Shown here: positions 1 to 6,073 of the stretch, piece by piece
Position numbering within the stretch: the first letter of the stretch is position 1
Layout of the letters: the number at the start of each line of letters is the position of its first letter
Assembly (NCBI GenBank): GCA_043749225.1
Contig: JAYVEP010000193.1
Span: forward strand, 1-10,084
Direction of reading: 5' to 3'
Length of the DNA stretch: 10,084 bases
Source: JANXUC01 sp043749225
GTDB lineage: Bacteria; Acidobacteriota; Terriglobia; Terriglobales; Acidobacteriaceae
Position numbers and translations under genes: made by a program
The notes under the pieces: generated by a model
What the model saw: the letters and a program-made list of their open reading frames with translations, nothing else
Told to the model about the DNA's origin: nothing
The model's database searches: none

Positions 1-2
1 CG

Positions 3-53
3 CTCCTGGTCAACCGCTGGCTCACCGACGAGGTTCCCAAACCCAAACTGTAA
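3..53 (+). CDS. 3' end of an ORF, possibly an insertion-sequence transposase (partial)
   Basis: The first bases of the window read openly in frame 3 as 16 codons (LLVNRWLTDEVPKPKL) and end in TAA at 51-53. The 5' part lies outside the window, so no domain can be seen. The stop codon falls inside the first of two TGTAAAGGATGT repeats that look like the terminal repeats of an insertion sequence. In IS481- and IS21-type elements the transposase-related gene often ends at the edge of the terminal repeat, so the tail of such a gene is the favoured reading. This is inference from position only; 16 residues are too few to recognise a family, and chance openness cannot be excluded. Confidence 0.35.
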   Translation, partial: LLVNRWLTDEVPKPKL

Positions 54-98
54 AGGATGTGTCGAGACGCCGTGTAAAGGATGTCATGGGACTGGACA
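49..98. mobile_element. Probable right end of an insertion sequence (two direct terminal repeats)
   Basis: Two 20-bp direct repeats, TGTAAAGGATGT followed by GTCGAGAC or CATGGGAC, start at 49 and 73 with a 24-bp period. The second runs on to TGGACA at 93-98. Read from outside on the minus strand the end begins TGTCCAGTC and continues to CATCCTTTACA. Ends of the form 5'-TGT...ACA-3' with repeated internal binding sites are typical of the IS481 and IS21 families. The left end and most of the transposase are outside the window, so the family is a guess. Confidence 0.45.
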
Positions 99-99
99 A

Positions 100-126
100 C
101 AAAGAACGTCGCGAACCTGGGGCACC
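100..126 (+). repeat. Right half of the hairpin repeat seen upstream of alaS
   Basis: The stretch CAAAGAACG, CGCG, AACCTGGGGCACC closely matches the right half of the palindromic element at 844-885 (CAAAGGACG, CGCG, GAACCTGGGGCAAC). The matching left arm with CCCAGGTT is absent here; instead the sequence abuts the presumed insertion-sequence end at 98. It therefore looks like a truncated copy of the same dispersed repeat. Confidence 0.45.
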
Positions 127-138
127 GAGCTTGCCGAG

Positions 139-591
139 TTAGACTGATCGCGTGGAGGTAGCTATGAACGTTCCATTTCCAGTACAGCCTGATCCGCCTA
201 CCAGGGTCCAGGTGCCGGTAATGGTGCCTCCGTTTACAGTGCCCTTGAGGTTGAGCAGGTTGTTTGTATTAGGGACCGTGCTGGTGACGATCATAGCGAA
301 CGAACCTGTTACCTTGCCGTTGTAGTTCCCGCCGAGGCTAAAGGAACCGGTCTCCGAGGTTTGCCCTGATACAAAGCAAGAACCCGAGGTTGTAAACGCG
401 AAGTTACTGATAGTGAGCCCGGTAGCGCCCCCCTGCACGAAGTTGGTTTGGAACGCGAGCACTGGCGTCCCTGCGGGATTGGTGAGTGTAGCGGTCCAAA
501 ACCCATTAATGGTGCCGGGCGTGGTGCCGCACCCAGTCAACGCTATCGCCAACGTGATAGCCAAGGCAACAACCCCAATTTGCTTATACAT
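139..591 (-). CDS. Small hypothetical lipoprotein, Thr/Gly-rich
   Basis: The 150-residue product begins with a lipoprotein signal: Lys3, a hydrophobic stretch at residues 5-18, and a lipobox LTGC at 18-21. Cys21 should be lipidated and the protein anchored in a membrane facing the periplasm or the surface. The mature part is rich in Gly, Thr, Ser and Asn and alternates short hydrophobic strands (for example GTITGTWTL at 122-130), suggesting a small beta-sandwich or barrel. Cys72 and Cys136 could form a disulphide. A GGAGAG ribosome site lies 4 bases before the ATG. I recall similar small secreted proteins as recurrent in Acidobacteriota, without known function. The gene is divergent from alaS and does not appear functionally tied to it. 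Confidence 0.8.
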   Translation of the reverse strand: MYKQIGVVALAITLAIALTGCGTTPGTINGFWTATLTNPAGTPVLAFQTNFVQGGATGLTISNFAFTTSGSCFVSGQTSETGSFSLGGNYNGKVTGSFAMIVTSTVPNTNNLLNLKGTVNGGTITGTWTLVGGSGCTGNGTFIATSTRSV

Positions 592-843
592 TCAACTCTC
601 CGTCTAAATTTATTAGGCCAATGAAGGTGAGAGTGTGTAATGCCTTGTGGAGTTGCCCATGCTTAAGGGAGTTTAGTTTTGGGTGTGCATACATCGTATT
701 TGCCTGCTTTGGCATCGAGGGCGCGCGAATCTGAGGTGCGCTTGCTTCGCCACTGAGGGCATCGAGGACCACGGAGGAGGCGGTAGCCGATTCGTCGGTG
801 CGCTCGGAATTGTAATTTTCGAGAGGTGAATTTGGCTTCGCTA

Positions 844-880
844 CCCAGGTTAACGCGCAAAGGACGCGCGTGAACCTGGG
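844..880. repeat. Strong inverted repeat upstream of alaS (hairpin element)
   Basis: The left arm CCCAGGTTAACGCGC (844-858) and right arm GCGCGTGAACCTGGG (866-880) are 15 bp long and complementary at 14 positions, with a 7-base loop (AAAGGAC). It is followed by GGCAAC and, 12 bases later, a T-rich run (891-900). The right half recurs at 100-126, so it is best read as a copy of a dispersed hairpin repeat with the ...GGGGCA tail also seen in the 3237/3781/9556 family. Because it lies 45 bases before alaS it could also act on transcription; E. coli AlaRS is known to repress its own gene through a promoter palindrome, but no such role is shown here. Confidence 0.75.
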
Positions 881-911
881 GCAACGAACGCTTCTTTTTT
901 GCCTAATCATT

Positions 912-917
912 TAGAAT
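912..917 (+). promoter_or_regulatory. Possible -10 hexamer for alaS, implying a leaderless or near-leaderless mRNA
   Basis: TAGAAT ends 7 bases before the alaS ATG, and no Shine-Dalgarno sequence is visible in that gap (TTCTTTC). If this hexamer is used, transcription would begin at or within a base or two of the start codon. The -35 position holds only a poor match (CGCTTC region at 889-894), so support is weak. Confidence 0.25.
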
Positions 918-924
918 TTCTTTC

Positions 925-3771
925 ATGCTGACTGGTTCGGAGATACGCCGCAAGTTTCTGGATTTCTTTGTGCAGAAGGGGCACAAGGAAGTTCACTCGT
1001 CGTCGCTGGTTCCCGCGAACGATCCTACCTTGCTGTTTACCAACGCTGGGATGAACCAGTTCAAGGATGTGTTTCTTGGAGCGGAACAACGTGGGTATGT
1101 TCGGGCTACCACGTCGCAGAAGTGTGTGCGGGCTGGTGGCAAGCACAACGACTTGGAGAATGTTGGATTTACGAACCGGCATCATACGTTTTTTGAGATG
1201 TTGGGGAATTTTTCTTTTGGGGACTACTTCAAGAAAGATGCGATTGCTTATGCGTGGGAACTGATTACTTCGCCGCAGTGGTTTGGGATTGATAAGGGCA
1301 AGCTGTATGTGACGATTTTTAAGGGTGAAAACGGCGTGGAGCGCGACGCCGAGGCTTATGAGCTTTGGGCGGAGCAGGGAATTGCTAAGGATCGGATTTT
1401 TGAGCTAGGGTCGAAGGACAACTTCTGGCAAATGGGCGATACCGGTCCCTGCGGGCCTTGTAGCGAGATTCACTATGACATGGGTCCGGCGGCCAGCGAC
1501 CGGGGACACACGGATTGTAAATTTGGCTGCGAGTGCGGGCGGTACGTTGAGATTTGGAATCTGGTGTTTATGCAGTTTGACCGTGATTCCAGCGGGAAAC
1601 TGACGCCGCTGCCGAAACCCTCGATTGATACAGGGGCTGGACTAGAGCGGATTACGACCGTTCTACAAAGAGCGATTTCGAATTACCAGACCGATTTGTT
1701 CATACCTCTGATCAATAGAACCATTGAACTCGTCGTCATGCCAAACCCCGGGGGATTCGCCACCCCAGATCGTCAAGCCGTTGCAGCTTCATGGCGCGTC
1801 ATAGCAGACCACGCTCGCGCCGCCACGTTCTTAATTTCTGATGGAGTTCTGCCTTCTAACGAAGGTCGAGGGTACGTGCTCCGTAAGATTATTAGGCGCG
1901 CGATCCGCCACGGAAGGGCAGAAGGCGCGTCGAACCCTTTCTTCTATCAGATGGCTTTCGCTGTCGTAGATCTAATGAAGAACGCCTATCCAGAACTACT
2001 TGAATCAAAGGATCGGGTGGCAGAAGTCATAAGACTGGAGGAGAACCGTTTTGCGCACACTCTCGATATAGGGCTGAAGCGGCTGGAGGATGACATCCGC
2101 GCCGTATTCGCGAACTCGATGCGAGAGCGCGAATTCCCAAGGAGTTCTTCACCCGAAGCGATCGAGCGCAACATGTTCTTTGTGTTCTTAAAGAATCATG
2201 GACTAGAAAAGCCCGTGTATCCCGGGGCAGATGCATTCAAACTTTACGATACTTTCGGCTTGCCCTTGGACTTCATCCAAGATGTCGCACGCGATCAGGG
2301 TCTACTTTTTGACGATGAAGGGTTTGATCGCGCCATGGCGGAGCAGCGAGATCGGGCGCGCGCGTCGTGGAAAGGTGCGGCCAAGCAAACTGCCAATCCT
2401 GTCTACCAGAGCTTGCCGAAGTCGGAGTTTGAGGGGTATCGACAGACGGGGTCGAGCGGATGCGAGGTGTTGGCTATTCTGAAAGCGGGCCAAGGCGTGC
2501 AGGAGCTTGGGGCTGGCGAAGAAGGTGAGATCATTTTGGATCACACGCCGTTCTATGCGGAGTCGGGAGGGCAGGTGGGAGATCGAGGGCTGCTCTATAG
2601 CGAGGATGGGAACATGATTGTTGCTGAAGTGCGGAGCTGCTATGCACCGGTGCAGGGCGTGCGGGCGCACAAGGTTTTGGCGAAGCAGGCGATTCGCGTG
2701 GGGCAGAAGGTGAATGCTGTTGTGGATGCTGATATTCGTCGTGCAACCATGCGGCATCATACTGCGACTCATCTACTTCATGCGGCGCTGCGAGAGACTT
2801 TGGGTAAGCATGTGAAGCAGGCGGGGTCGCTGGTGGATGCGGGGCATCTGCGGTTTGATTTCTCGCATTTTGCGGCGGTGGAAGACGAAGAGTTGCAGGA
2901 TGTTGAGGACATTATCAATAAGGAAGTTCTGCGCAATACCGAAGTGAAGACTATCGCCGATGTGCCTATTGATCAGGCGATCAGCGAATACAAGGCTATG
3001 GCGCTGTTTGGCGAGAAGTATGGCGACAAGGTTCGCGTAGTTAGGATTGGAGATTTCTCGACAGAGCTTTGCGGCGGCACACATACGGGCGCGACTGGCG
3101 AGATTGGGTTGATTAAGATTCTGAGTGAAGGCAGTGTGTCTTCTGGAGTGCGGCGAATTGAAGCCGTGGCTGGGGAGAGGTCTTTGGAACACTTTCGACA
3201 AGACTACGAGTTGGGGAAAGTGGTGGCTGGGTTTGTGAAATCCCCGCCCTCTTTCGCACAGAACGCGAAAGAAGGACGGGGCACCCACAGTTCGGAAGGA
3301 TCGAAATCTCCGGCGGAGGCTTTGCGCGCGGAGTTGGAGAAGAAGGATTCCGAAATTAAGCGGTTGCAGAAAGAGCTTGATCAGGTGCGGATGAAGTCTG
3401 CGTCTTCTACCGTGGCGTCGGTGGAAGACAAGATCAAGGTGGTGAAGGGTGTGAAGGTGCTGGCGCATCGTGTTGACAATTTGGAACGGGCGCAGCTGCG
3501 GACCTTGGTGGATCAGCTGCGCGACAAGATTGGCTCGGGCGTGGTTGTGCTGGGATCGGCTGGTGAGGGCGGCGTGTCGTTGATTGTTTGCGTTACGAAG
3601 GATTTGGTTGCGCGGGTGCAGGCGGGCAAAGTGATTGCTTCAATCGCGCAGAAGGTTGGAGGCAAAGGCGGCGGGCGTCCTGATATGGCGGAGGCTGGCG
3701 GGAAGGATGTTGCGGCCTTGGATGGGGCGCTGGCTGAGGTGTACGAGGTGGTGGGAGGGTTGCTGGGGTAG
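925..3771 (+). CDS. alaS: Alanyl-tRNA synthetase
   Basis: Charges tRNA-Ala with alanine and hydrolyses mischarged Ser- and Gly-tRNA-Ala. The 948-residue product has the full domain order. The class II aminoacylation core occupies about 1-250, with HHTFFEMLGNFSFGDYF at 86-102 and motif 3 GAGLERI at 237-243. The tRNA-recognition helices follow at about 250-465 (LPSNEGRGYVLRKIIRRA, 309-326). The editing domain carries HTATH (His612, His616) and CGGTH (Cys716, His720), the expected zinc ligands. A coiled coil lies at about 796-824, then the C-Ala domain with GGKGGGRPDMAEAGG (912-926). E. coli AlaRS has 876 residues. The surplus comes mainly from a longer segment at about 393-433 and from 20-odd residues at about 772-794 encoded by a repeat element. 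The ATG is chosen because MLTGSEIRRKFLDFF matches the usual N terminus; no ribosome site is visible. Composition differs between about 1670 and 2340. Confidence 0.97.
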   Translation: MLTGSEIRRKFLDFFVQKGHKEVHSSSLVPANDPTLLFTNAGMNQFKDVFLGAEQRGYVRATTSQKCVRAGGKHNDLENVGFTNRHHTFFEMLGNFSFGDYFKKDAIAYAWELITSPQWFGIDKGKLYVTIFKGENGVERDAEAYELWAEQGIAKDRIFELGSKDNFWQMGDTGPCGPCSEIHYDMGPAASDRGHTDCKFGCECGRYVEIWNLVFMQFDRDSSGKLTPLPKPSIDTGAGLERITTVLQRAISNYQTDLFIPLINRTIELVVMPNPGGFATPDRQAVAASWRVIADHARAATFLISDGVLPSNEGRGYVLRKIIRRAIRHGRAEGASNPFFYQMAFAVVDLMKNAYPELLESKDRVAEVIRLEENRFAHTLDIGLKRLEDDIRAVFANSMREREFPRSSSPEAIERNMFFVFLKNHGLEKPVYPGADAFKLYDTFGLPLDFIQDVARDQGLLFDDEGFDRAMAEQRDRARASWKGAAKQTANPVYQSLPKSEFEGYRQTGSSGCEVLAILKAGQGVQELGAGEEGEIILDHTPFYAESGGQVGDRGLLYSEDGNMIVAEVRSCYAPVQGVRAHKVLAKQAIRVGQKVNAVVDADIRRATMRHHTATHLLHAALRETLGKHVKQAGSLVDAGHLRFDFSHFAAVEDEELQDVEDIINKEVLRNTEVKTIADVPIDQAISEYKAMALFGEKYGDKVRVVRIGDFSTELCGGTHTGATGEIGLIKILSEGSVSSGVRRIEAVAGERSLEHFRQDYELGKVVAGFVKSPPSFAQNAKEGRGTHSSEGSKSPAEALRAELEKKDSEIKRLQKELDQVRMKSASSTVASVEDKIKVVKGVKVLAHRVDNLERAQLRTLVDQLRDKIGSGVVVLGSAGEGGVSLIVCVTKDLVARVQAGKVIASIAQKVGGKGGGRPDMAEAGGKDVAALDGALAEVYEVVGGLLG
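3237..3286 (+). repeat. REP-like hairpin element inside the alaS coding sequence (copy A)
   Basis: Fifty bases run from GAAATCCCCGCCCTCTTTCG to GAAGGACGGGGCACCC. They match the intergenic copy at 9556-9605 over the whole length, with three differences in the central loop region, and the 3781 copy almost as well. The arms CCCCGCCCTCTTTCGC and GCGAAAGAAGGACGGGG pair with one mismatch and one bulge. In alaS it is translated as residues KSPPSFAQNAKEGRGTH (772-788), between the editing domain and the coiled coil, without a stop codon or frameshift. Confidence 0.85.
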
Positions 3772-3780
3772 ATTGTACCT

Positions 3781-3825
3781 GTCCGCCCTCTTTCGCAGAA
3801 TGCGCGAAAGAAGGACGGGGCACCC
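3781..3825 (+). repeat. REP-like hairpin element between alaS and zapA (copy B)
   Basis: Second copy of the element found at 3237 and 9556, starting 9 bases after the alaS stop codon: GTCCGCCCTCTTTCGCAG through GAAGGACGGGGCACCC. It folds into the same imperfect hairpin. Lying between two convergent genes it could help stop transcription or protect mRNA 3' ends, but no U tract follows on either strand, so it is not a standard intrinsic terminator. Confidence 0.8.
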
Positions 3826-3862
3826 GTCCGCGAGAAATGATAAGAATCGAACGGTCGCGCGA

Positions 3863-3900
3863 AAGCAGATTCCTCACGATAGAGCCGTTCGGAATGACAA
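3863..3900 (+). repeat. 38-bp dispersed repeat, copy 1
   Basis: AAGCAGATTCCTCACGATAG followed by AGCCGTTCGGAATGACAA. The same 38 bases recur at 4654-4691 (one C-to-T change) and 8205-8242 (one A-to-G change), all in the same orientation. The complement, TTGTCATTCCG...GAGGAATCTGC, is the GTCATTCCG/GGAATC type of dispersed repeat familiar from Acidobacteriota and other genomes. ATTCC and GGAAT can pair as a short stem. This copy fills the space between the zapA stop and hairpin copy B. Confidence 0.85.
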
Positions 3901-3923
3901 ACTCTCGTCTATTCGGCTTCGTG

Positions 3924-4259
3924 CTATCCGGCGCGGCGGTGAGTTTCTAGAACTTCATCCAATACTAAAGCTAAAGTTTTCGCGCGCTTGCTGTACTCGG
4001 AGGATGGAGTGTCACTTTTCTTGAGGAGCATGTGGTATTCGTCGGCGATGTTGAGGGCGGCTAGGACGGCGAGGCGGATGGTTTCTACGGTGGTGGTTTG
4101 CGAAGCTACGGCGCGCATTTTGGAGTCAACGTATTCGGCGAGCTGCTTGATGTAAGCGGGATCGGTGCCGCGGAGGTTGTAAACCTGGTCGAAGATTTCG
4201 ACGCGAACGCTGGTGGCGGAGTCTGTTGACGTTTCTGTCTCTTTTGGAACAGATGCCAT
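3924..4259 (-). CDS. zapA: Cell division protein ZapA
   Basis: A 111-residue protein with the ZapA core VRVEIFDQVYNLRGTDPAYI (18-37) followed by KQLAEYVDSKMR and a long helix (VETIRLAVLAALNIADEYHML, 58-78). The C-terminal part (about 85-108) should form the rest of the coiled coil. ZapA tetramers bundle FtsZ protofilaments and stabilise the Z ring in the cytoplasm. The length fits the family (E. coli 109). An AGGAG site lies 9 bases after its end from the ATG, and the gene follows the coiled-coil gene by 27 bp, so the two are surely co-transcribed. It is the last gene of the minus-strand cluster and converges with alaS. No 6S RNA gene was seen behind it, unlike in enterobacteria. Confidence 0.93.
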   Translation of the reverse strand: MASVPKETETSTDSATSVRVEIFDQVYNLRGTDPAYIKQLAEYVDSKMRAVASQTTTVETIRLAVLAALNIADEYHMLLKKSDTPSSEYSKRAKTLALVLDEVLETHRRAG

Positions 4260-4286
4260 GGTGAATCTCTCCTGAAATGTCGCAGT

Positions 4287-4568
4287 TTAGTTGGCGGCGA
4301 CTTCTTCAATCTGGCGCATCATTTTCTCTACGCGGGAGCGAACTTCTTCGCGGTCTTTACGAAGCTTGATGGCTTCGCGCTTGAGATTTTCGATTTCTTC
4401 TGCGCGGGCTTCGAGTTGTTCACGCAGACGGAGTGCATCGCGTTCGGCTGTGGCTTTCGCTTCGCGAGCGGCCTTCAACATCTCTATTGTGCGGTAGACC
4501 TTTTCTTCCAGCGCGTGGAAATCATCGGCTGGCATATCCATTGGCAAGACTTCCGCTTTGGCTGACAT
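4287..4568 (-). CDS. Small coiled-coil protein, ZapB-like
   Basis: A 93-residue, highly charged protein that is almost wholly helical from about residue 15 to 90, with heptad-like spacing (EEKVYRTIEMLKAAREAKA, then LREQLEARAEEIENLKREA). The size and single coiled coil resemble ZapB, which binds ZapA and layers the Z ring (E. coli ZapB has 81 residues). The 27-bp gap to zapA supports a joint role in division. Coiled coils are compositionally similar, so sequence alone does not prove homology to ZapB and the symbol is left blank. A GAGGG ribosome site stands 8 bases before the ATG. Other possibility: a lineage-specific ZapA partner of independent origin. Confidence 0.8.
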   Translation of the reverse strand: MSAKAEVLPMDMPADDFHALEEKVYRTIEMLKAAREAKATAERDALRLREQLEARAEEIENLKREAIKLRKDREEVRSRVEKMMRQIEEVAAN

Positions 4569-4653
4569 GGTTGTAACCCTCGAAGAAATATGATTGCCGC
4601 TTAGGGCGAGTATATCGCAGAAGGCGGTGGAAAGGCCGGGATTTGCGGCGGAA

Positions 4654-4691
4654 AAGCAGATTCCTCACGATAGAGCTGTTCGGAATGACAA
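4654..4691 (+). repeat. 38-bp dispersed repeat, copy 2
   Basis: Same element as at 3863 and 8205, with one difference from copy 1 (GAGCTGTTCGG for GAGCCGTTCGG). It lies between the aminotransferase stop codon (4713-4715) and the ZapB-like start (4568), beginning 21 bases past the former on the minus strand. Confidence 0.85.
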
Positions 4692-4712
4692 ACGAAATCT
4701 TGCTGGATATTG

Positions 4713-5897
4713 CTATTGCTTCCGTAGTTTGCGGAAGCGTTCGGCGGCTGCATCGAGGGTTTGCTCGCGTTTGCAGAAGGCGAAGCGGACTTGGCGGGCG
4801 CCGTCGCGGGGGTCGTTGTAAAAACTGGAGCCGGGGACGCAGGCAATGCCAATGTCTTGCACTAAATATTTGGCGAAGAGGAGATCGTTGTCGAAACCGA
4901 AGGCGCTGATGTCGGTCATGACGTAGTAGGCTCCGCGCGGAGTGTAGCAATGGAAGCCGGCTTCTTCGAGGACGGGCATGAGATGGTTGCGGCGGGTGAG
5001 GTAGCGGGCGGCGAGGTCTTCGTAGTAAGTCGGAGGGAGGCTGAGGGCGACGGCTCCGGCTTCTTGCAGCGGGGCGGGAGCGCCGACGGTTAGGAAGTCG
5101 TGGACTTTGCGGATGGCGGAAGTGATTTGCGGAGCCGCAACGGCCCATCCGACGCGCCATCCGGTGACACTGTAGGTTTTTGACATGCCGTTGATGACGA
5201 TGGTGCGGTCGCGCATGCCGTCGAGTTCGATGAGGGAAATGTGCTTCGCGTCGTCGTAGAGGATGTGTTCGTAGATTTCATCGGTGATGGCGAGGACATT
5301 GAATTCGAGGCAGAGATCGCGGATGAGTTCGAGTTCTGCGCGCGAAAAAACTTTGCCGGTCGGATTGTTCGGCGTGTTTACGATGATGGCTTTGGTGTGG
5401 CTGTGGAAGGCGGCGCGGAGTTCGTGTTCGTCGAAGGTCCATTCGGCGCCGGGTTCGGTGGGTGGGCGCAGTTTTACGAAGACTGGCTTTGCGCCGCTTA
5501 GGATGGTATCGGGGCCATAGTTTTCGTAATAGGGCTCGAAGATGATGACTTCTTCGCCGGGGTTCGTCGTGGCGAGGAGCGCGGCCATCATGGATTCGGT
5601 GGAGCCACAGCAGACTGTGATTTCCGTTTCTGGATCAATTGTGACGCCTTGCCAGAGCTGCATTTGGCGGGCGATGGCTGCGCGAAGGTGGCGGGAGCCC
5701 CAGGTTATGGCGTATTGGTTGATGTCTTTGCCGATGGCGTCCTGGGCGGCGCGCTTGATTTCTTCCGGGGCAGGGAAGTCGGGAAAGCCCTGGGCCAGGT
5801 TGACGGCGTTATGCTGGGCGGCTTGGCGGGACATGTCGCGGATTACGGATTCGGAGAAGCGGGCGACTTTGTCGCTGATGAAGCTCTTAGGGTTCAT
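4713..5897 (-). CDS. PLP-dependent aminotransferase, class I/II (KAT/YbdL-like)
   Basis: A 394-residue fold-type I aminotransferase. NLAQGFPDF (33-41) is the signature of the kynurenine/glutamine aminotransferase K and YbdL branch. The PLP site is complete: TPNNPTG (175-181), ITDEIYE (204-210; Asp206 for the pyridine N, Tyr209), SKTYSVTGWRVG (239-250; Lys240 is the Schiff-base lysine) and Arg371 in VRFAF for the substrate carboxylate. It would transfer amino groups between an amino acid (methionine, glutamine or aromatic substrates are usual for the branch) and a 2-oxo acid in the cytosol. The exact substrate cannot be read from the sequence. Length is normal for the family. No clear ribosome site precedes the ATG. 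It lies 176 bp after pheT and 144 bp before the ZapB-like gene, both gaps filled with repeats, so it may have its own promoter. Confidence 0.92.
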   Translation of the reverse strand: MNPKSFISDKVARFSESVIRDMSRQAAQHNAVNLAQGFPDFPAPEEIKRAAQDAIGKDINQYAITWGSRHLRAAIARQMQLWQGVTIDPETEITVCCGSTESMMAALLATTNPGEEVIIFEPYYENYGPDTILSGAKPVFVKLRPPTEPGAEWTFDEHELRAAFHSHTKAIIVNTPNNPTGKVFSRAELELIRDLCLEFNVLAITDEIYEHILYDDAKHISLIELDGMRDRTIVINGMSKTYSVTGWRVGWAVAAPQITSAIRKVHDFLTVGAPAPLQEAGAVALSLPPTYYEDLAARYLTRRNHLMPVLEEAGFHCYTPRGAYYVMTDISAFGFDNDLLFAKYLVQDIGIACVPGSSFYNDPRDGARQVRFAFCKREQTLDAAAERFRKLRKQ

Positions 5898-5903
5898 CGG
5901 TCA

Positions 5904-5909
5904 AGTATA
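5904..5909 (-). promoter_or_regulatory. Possible -10 hexamer for the aminotransferase gene
   Basis: On the minus strand TATACT ends 6 bases before the ATG, in the context TTATACTTGACCG. If used, the message would be leaderless, which would fit the lack of a ribosome site. No good -35 hexamer is visible 16-18 bases upstream, so this stays tentative. Confidence 0.25.
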
Positions 5910-5915
5910 AGTGGA

Positions 5916-5990
5916 TTTACCACGGAGACACGAGGGGCGGAGAATATCCGAAGAGCTGATAACCACTGAGAACACAGAGTTCCACGGAGG
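5916..5990. repeat. CCACGGAG/CACAGAG-type dispersed repeat
   Basis: The pieces ACCACGGAGACACGAGG (5919-5935) and CCACTGAGAACACAGAG followed by TTCCACGGAGG (5963-5990) are variants of one short theme. Sequences such as TTACCACGGAGACACGGAG are scattered between genes of many Acidobacteriota, Planctomycetes and Verrucomicrobia. It forms most of the pheT-aminotransferase spacer. Confidence 0.65.
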
Positions 5991-6033
5991 CGCGAACTGA
6001 GTGAGAATCCGATCCTCCGGATGTCGGCCAACG

Positions 6034-6055
6034 GGGCGAGCAGGAATGCTCGCCC
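6034..6055. repeat. Perfect 9-bp hairpin repeat after pheT
   Basis: GGGCGAGCA (6034-6042), loop GGAA, TGCTCGCCC (6047-6055), followed by TACACG. The right half with its flank (CAGGAATG, CTCGCCCTACACG) recurs at 9645-9665, so it is a dispersed element. It lies 18 bases beyond the pheT stop codon and could serve as a 3'-end stabiliser or weak terminator; there is no T tract. Confidence 0.75.
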
Positions 6056-6073
6056 TACACGGGCATTTCGCGG

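Larger units (their letters stand above)
592..924. other. Divergent intergenic region between the lipoprotein gene and alaS
   Basis: This 333-bp gap must hold both the alaS and the lipoprotein promoters. It contains the strong palindrome at 844-880, a short T tract at 895-900 and a TAGAAT hexamer just before alaS. A 108-codon minus-strand frame starting at 910 crosses the palindrome and runs into the lipoprotein start; its composition and overlap argue against a gene. No convincing -35/-10 pair was found for the lipoprotein, only an AT-rich TAATAAATTT stretch about 11-20 bases before its ATG. No T-box or other riboswitch was recognised. Confidence 0.5.

Noticed and set aside
584..910. 108-codon minus-strand frame between the lipoprotein gene and alaS
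   Set aside because: It crosses the palindromic repeat, overlaps the lipoprotein start, has no recognisable domain or ribosome site and shows low-complexity, non-protein-like composition.
592..924. T-box or other aaRS leader riboswitch before alaS
   Set aside because: No T-box core sequence or specifier-loop arrangement is visible; the palindrome resembles a dispersed repeat.
2302..3468. Long minus-strand frames opposite alaS (156 and 231 codons)
   Set aside because: They are His/Arg/Leu-rich mirror frames of a well-supported gene with complete AlaRS motifs.
3781..3825. Standard intrinsic terminator for alaS
   Set aside because: The hairpin is imperfect and no U tract follows it on either strand; kept only as a repeat with possible 3'-end effects.
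3772..3923. 6S RNA gene downstream of zapA, as in enterobacteria
   Set aside because: The gap is only 152 bp and is filled by two dispersed repeats; no 6S-like long rod with a central bubble is apparent.
4522..5160. 212-codon minus-strand frame overlapping the aminotransferase
   Set aside because: Arg/Pro/Ser-rich shadow of the aminotransferase in another frame; it also runs through the 38-bp repeat.
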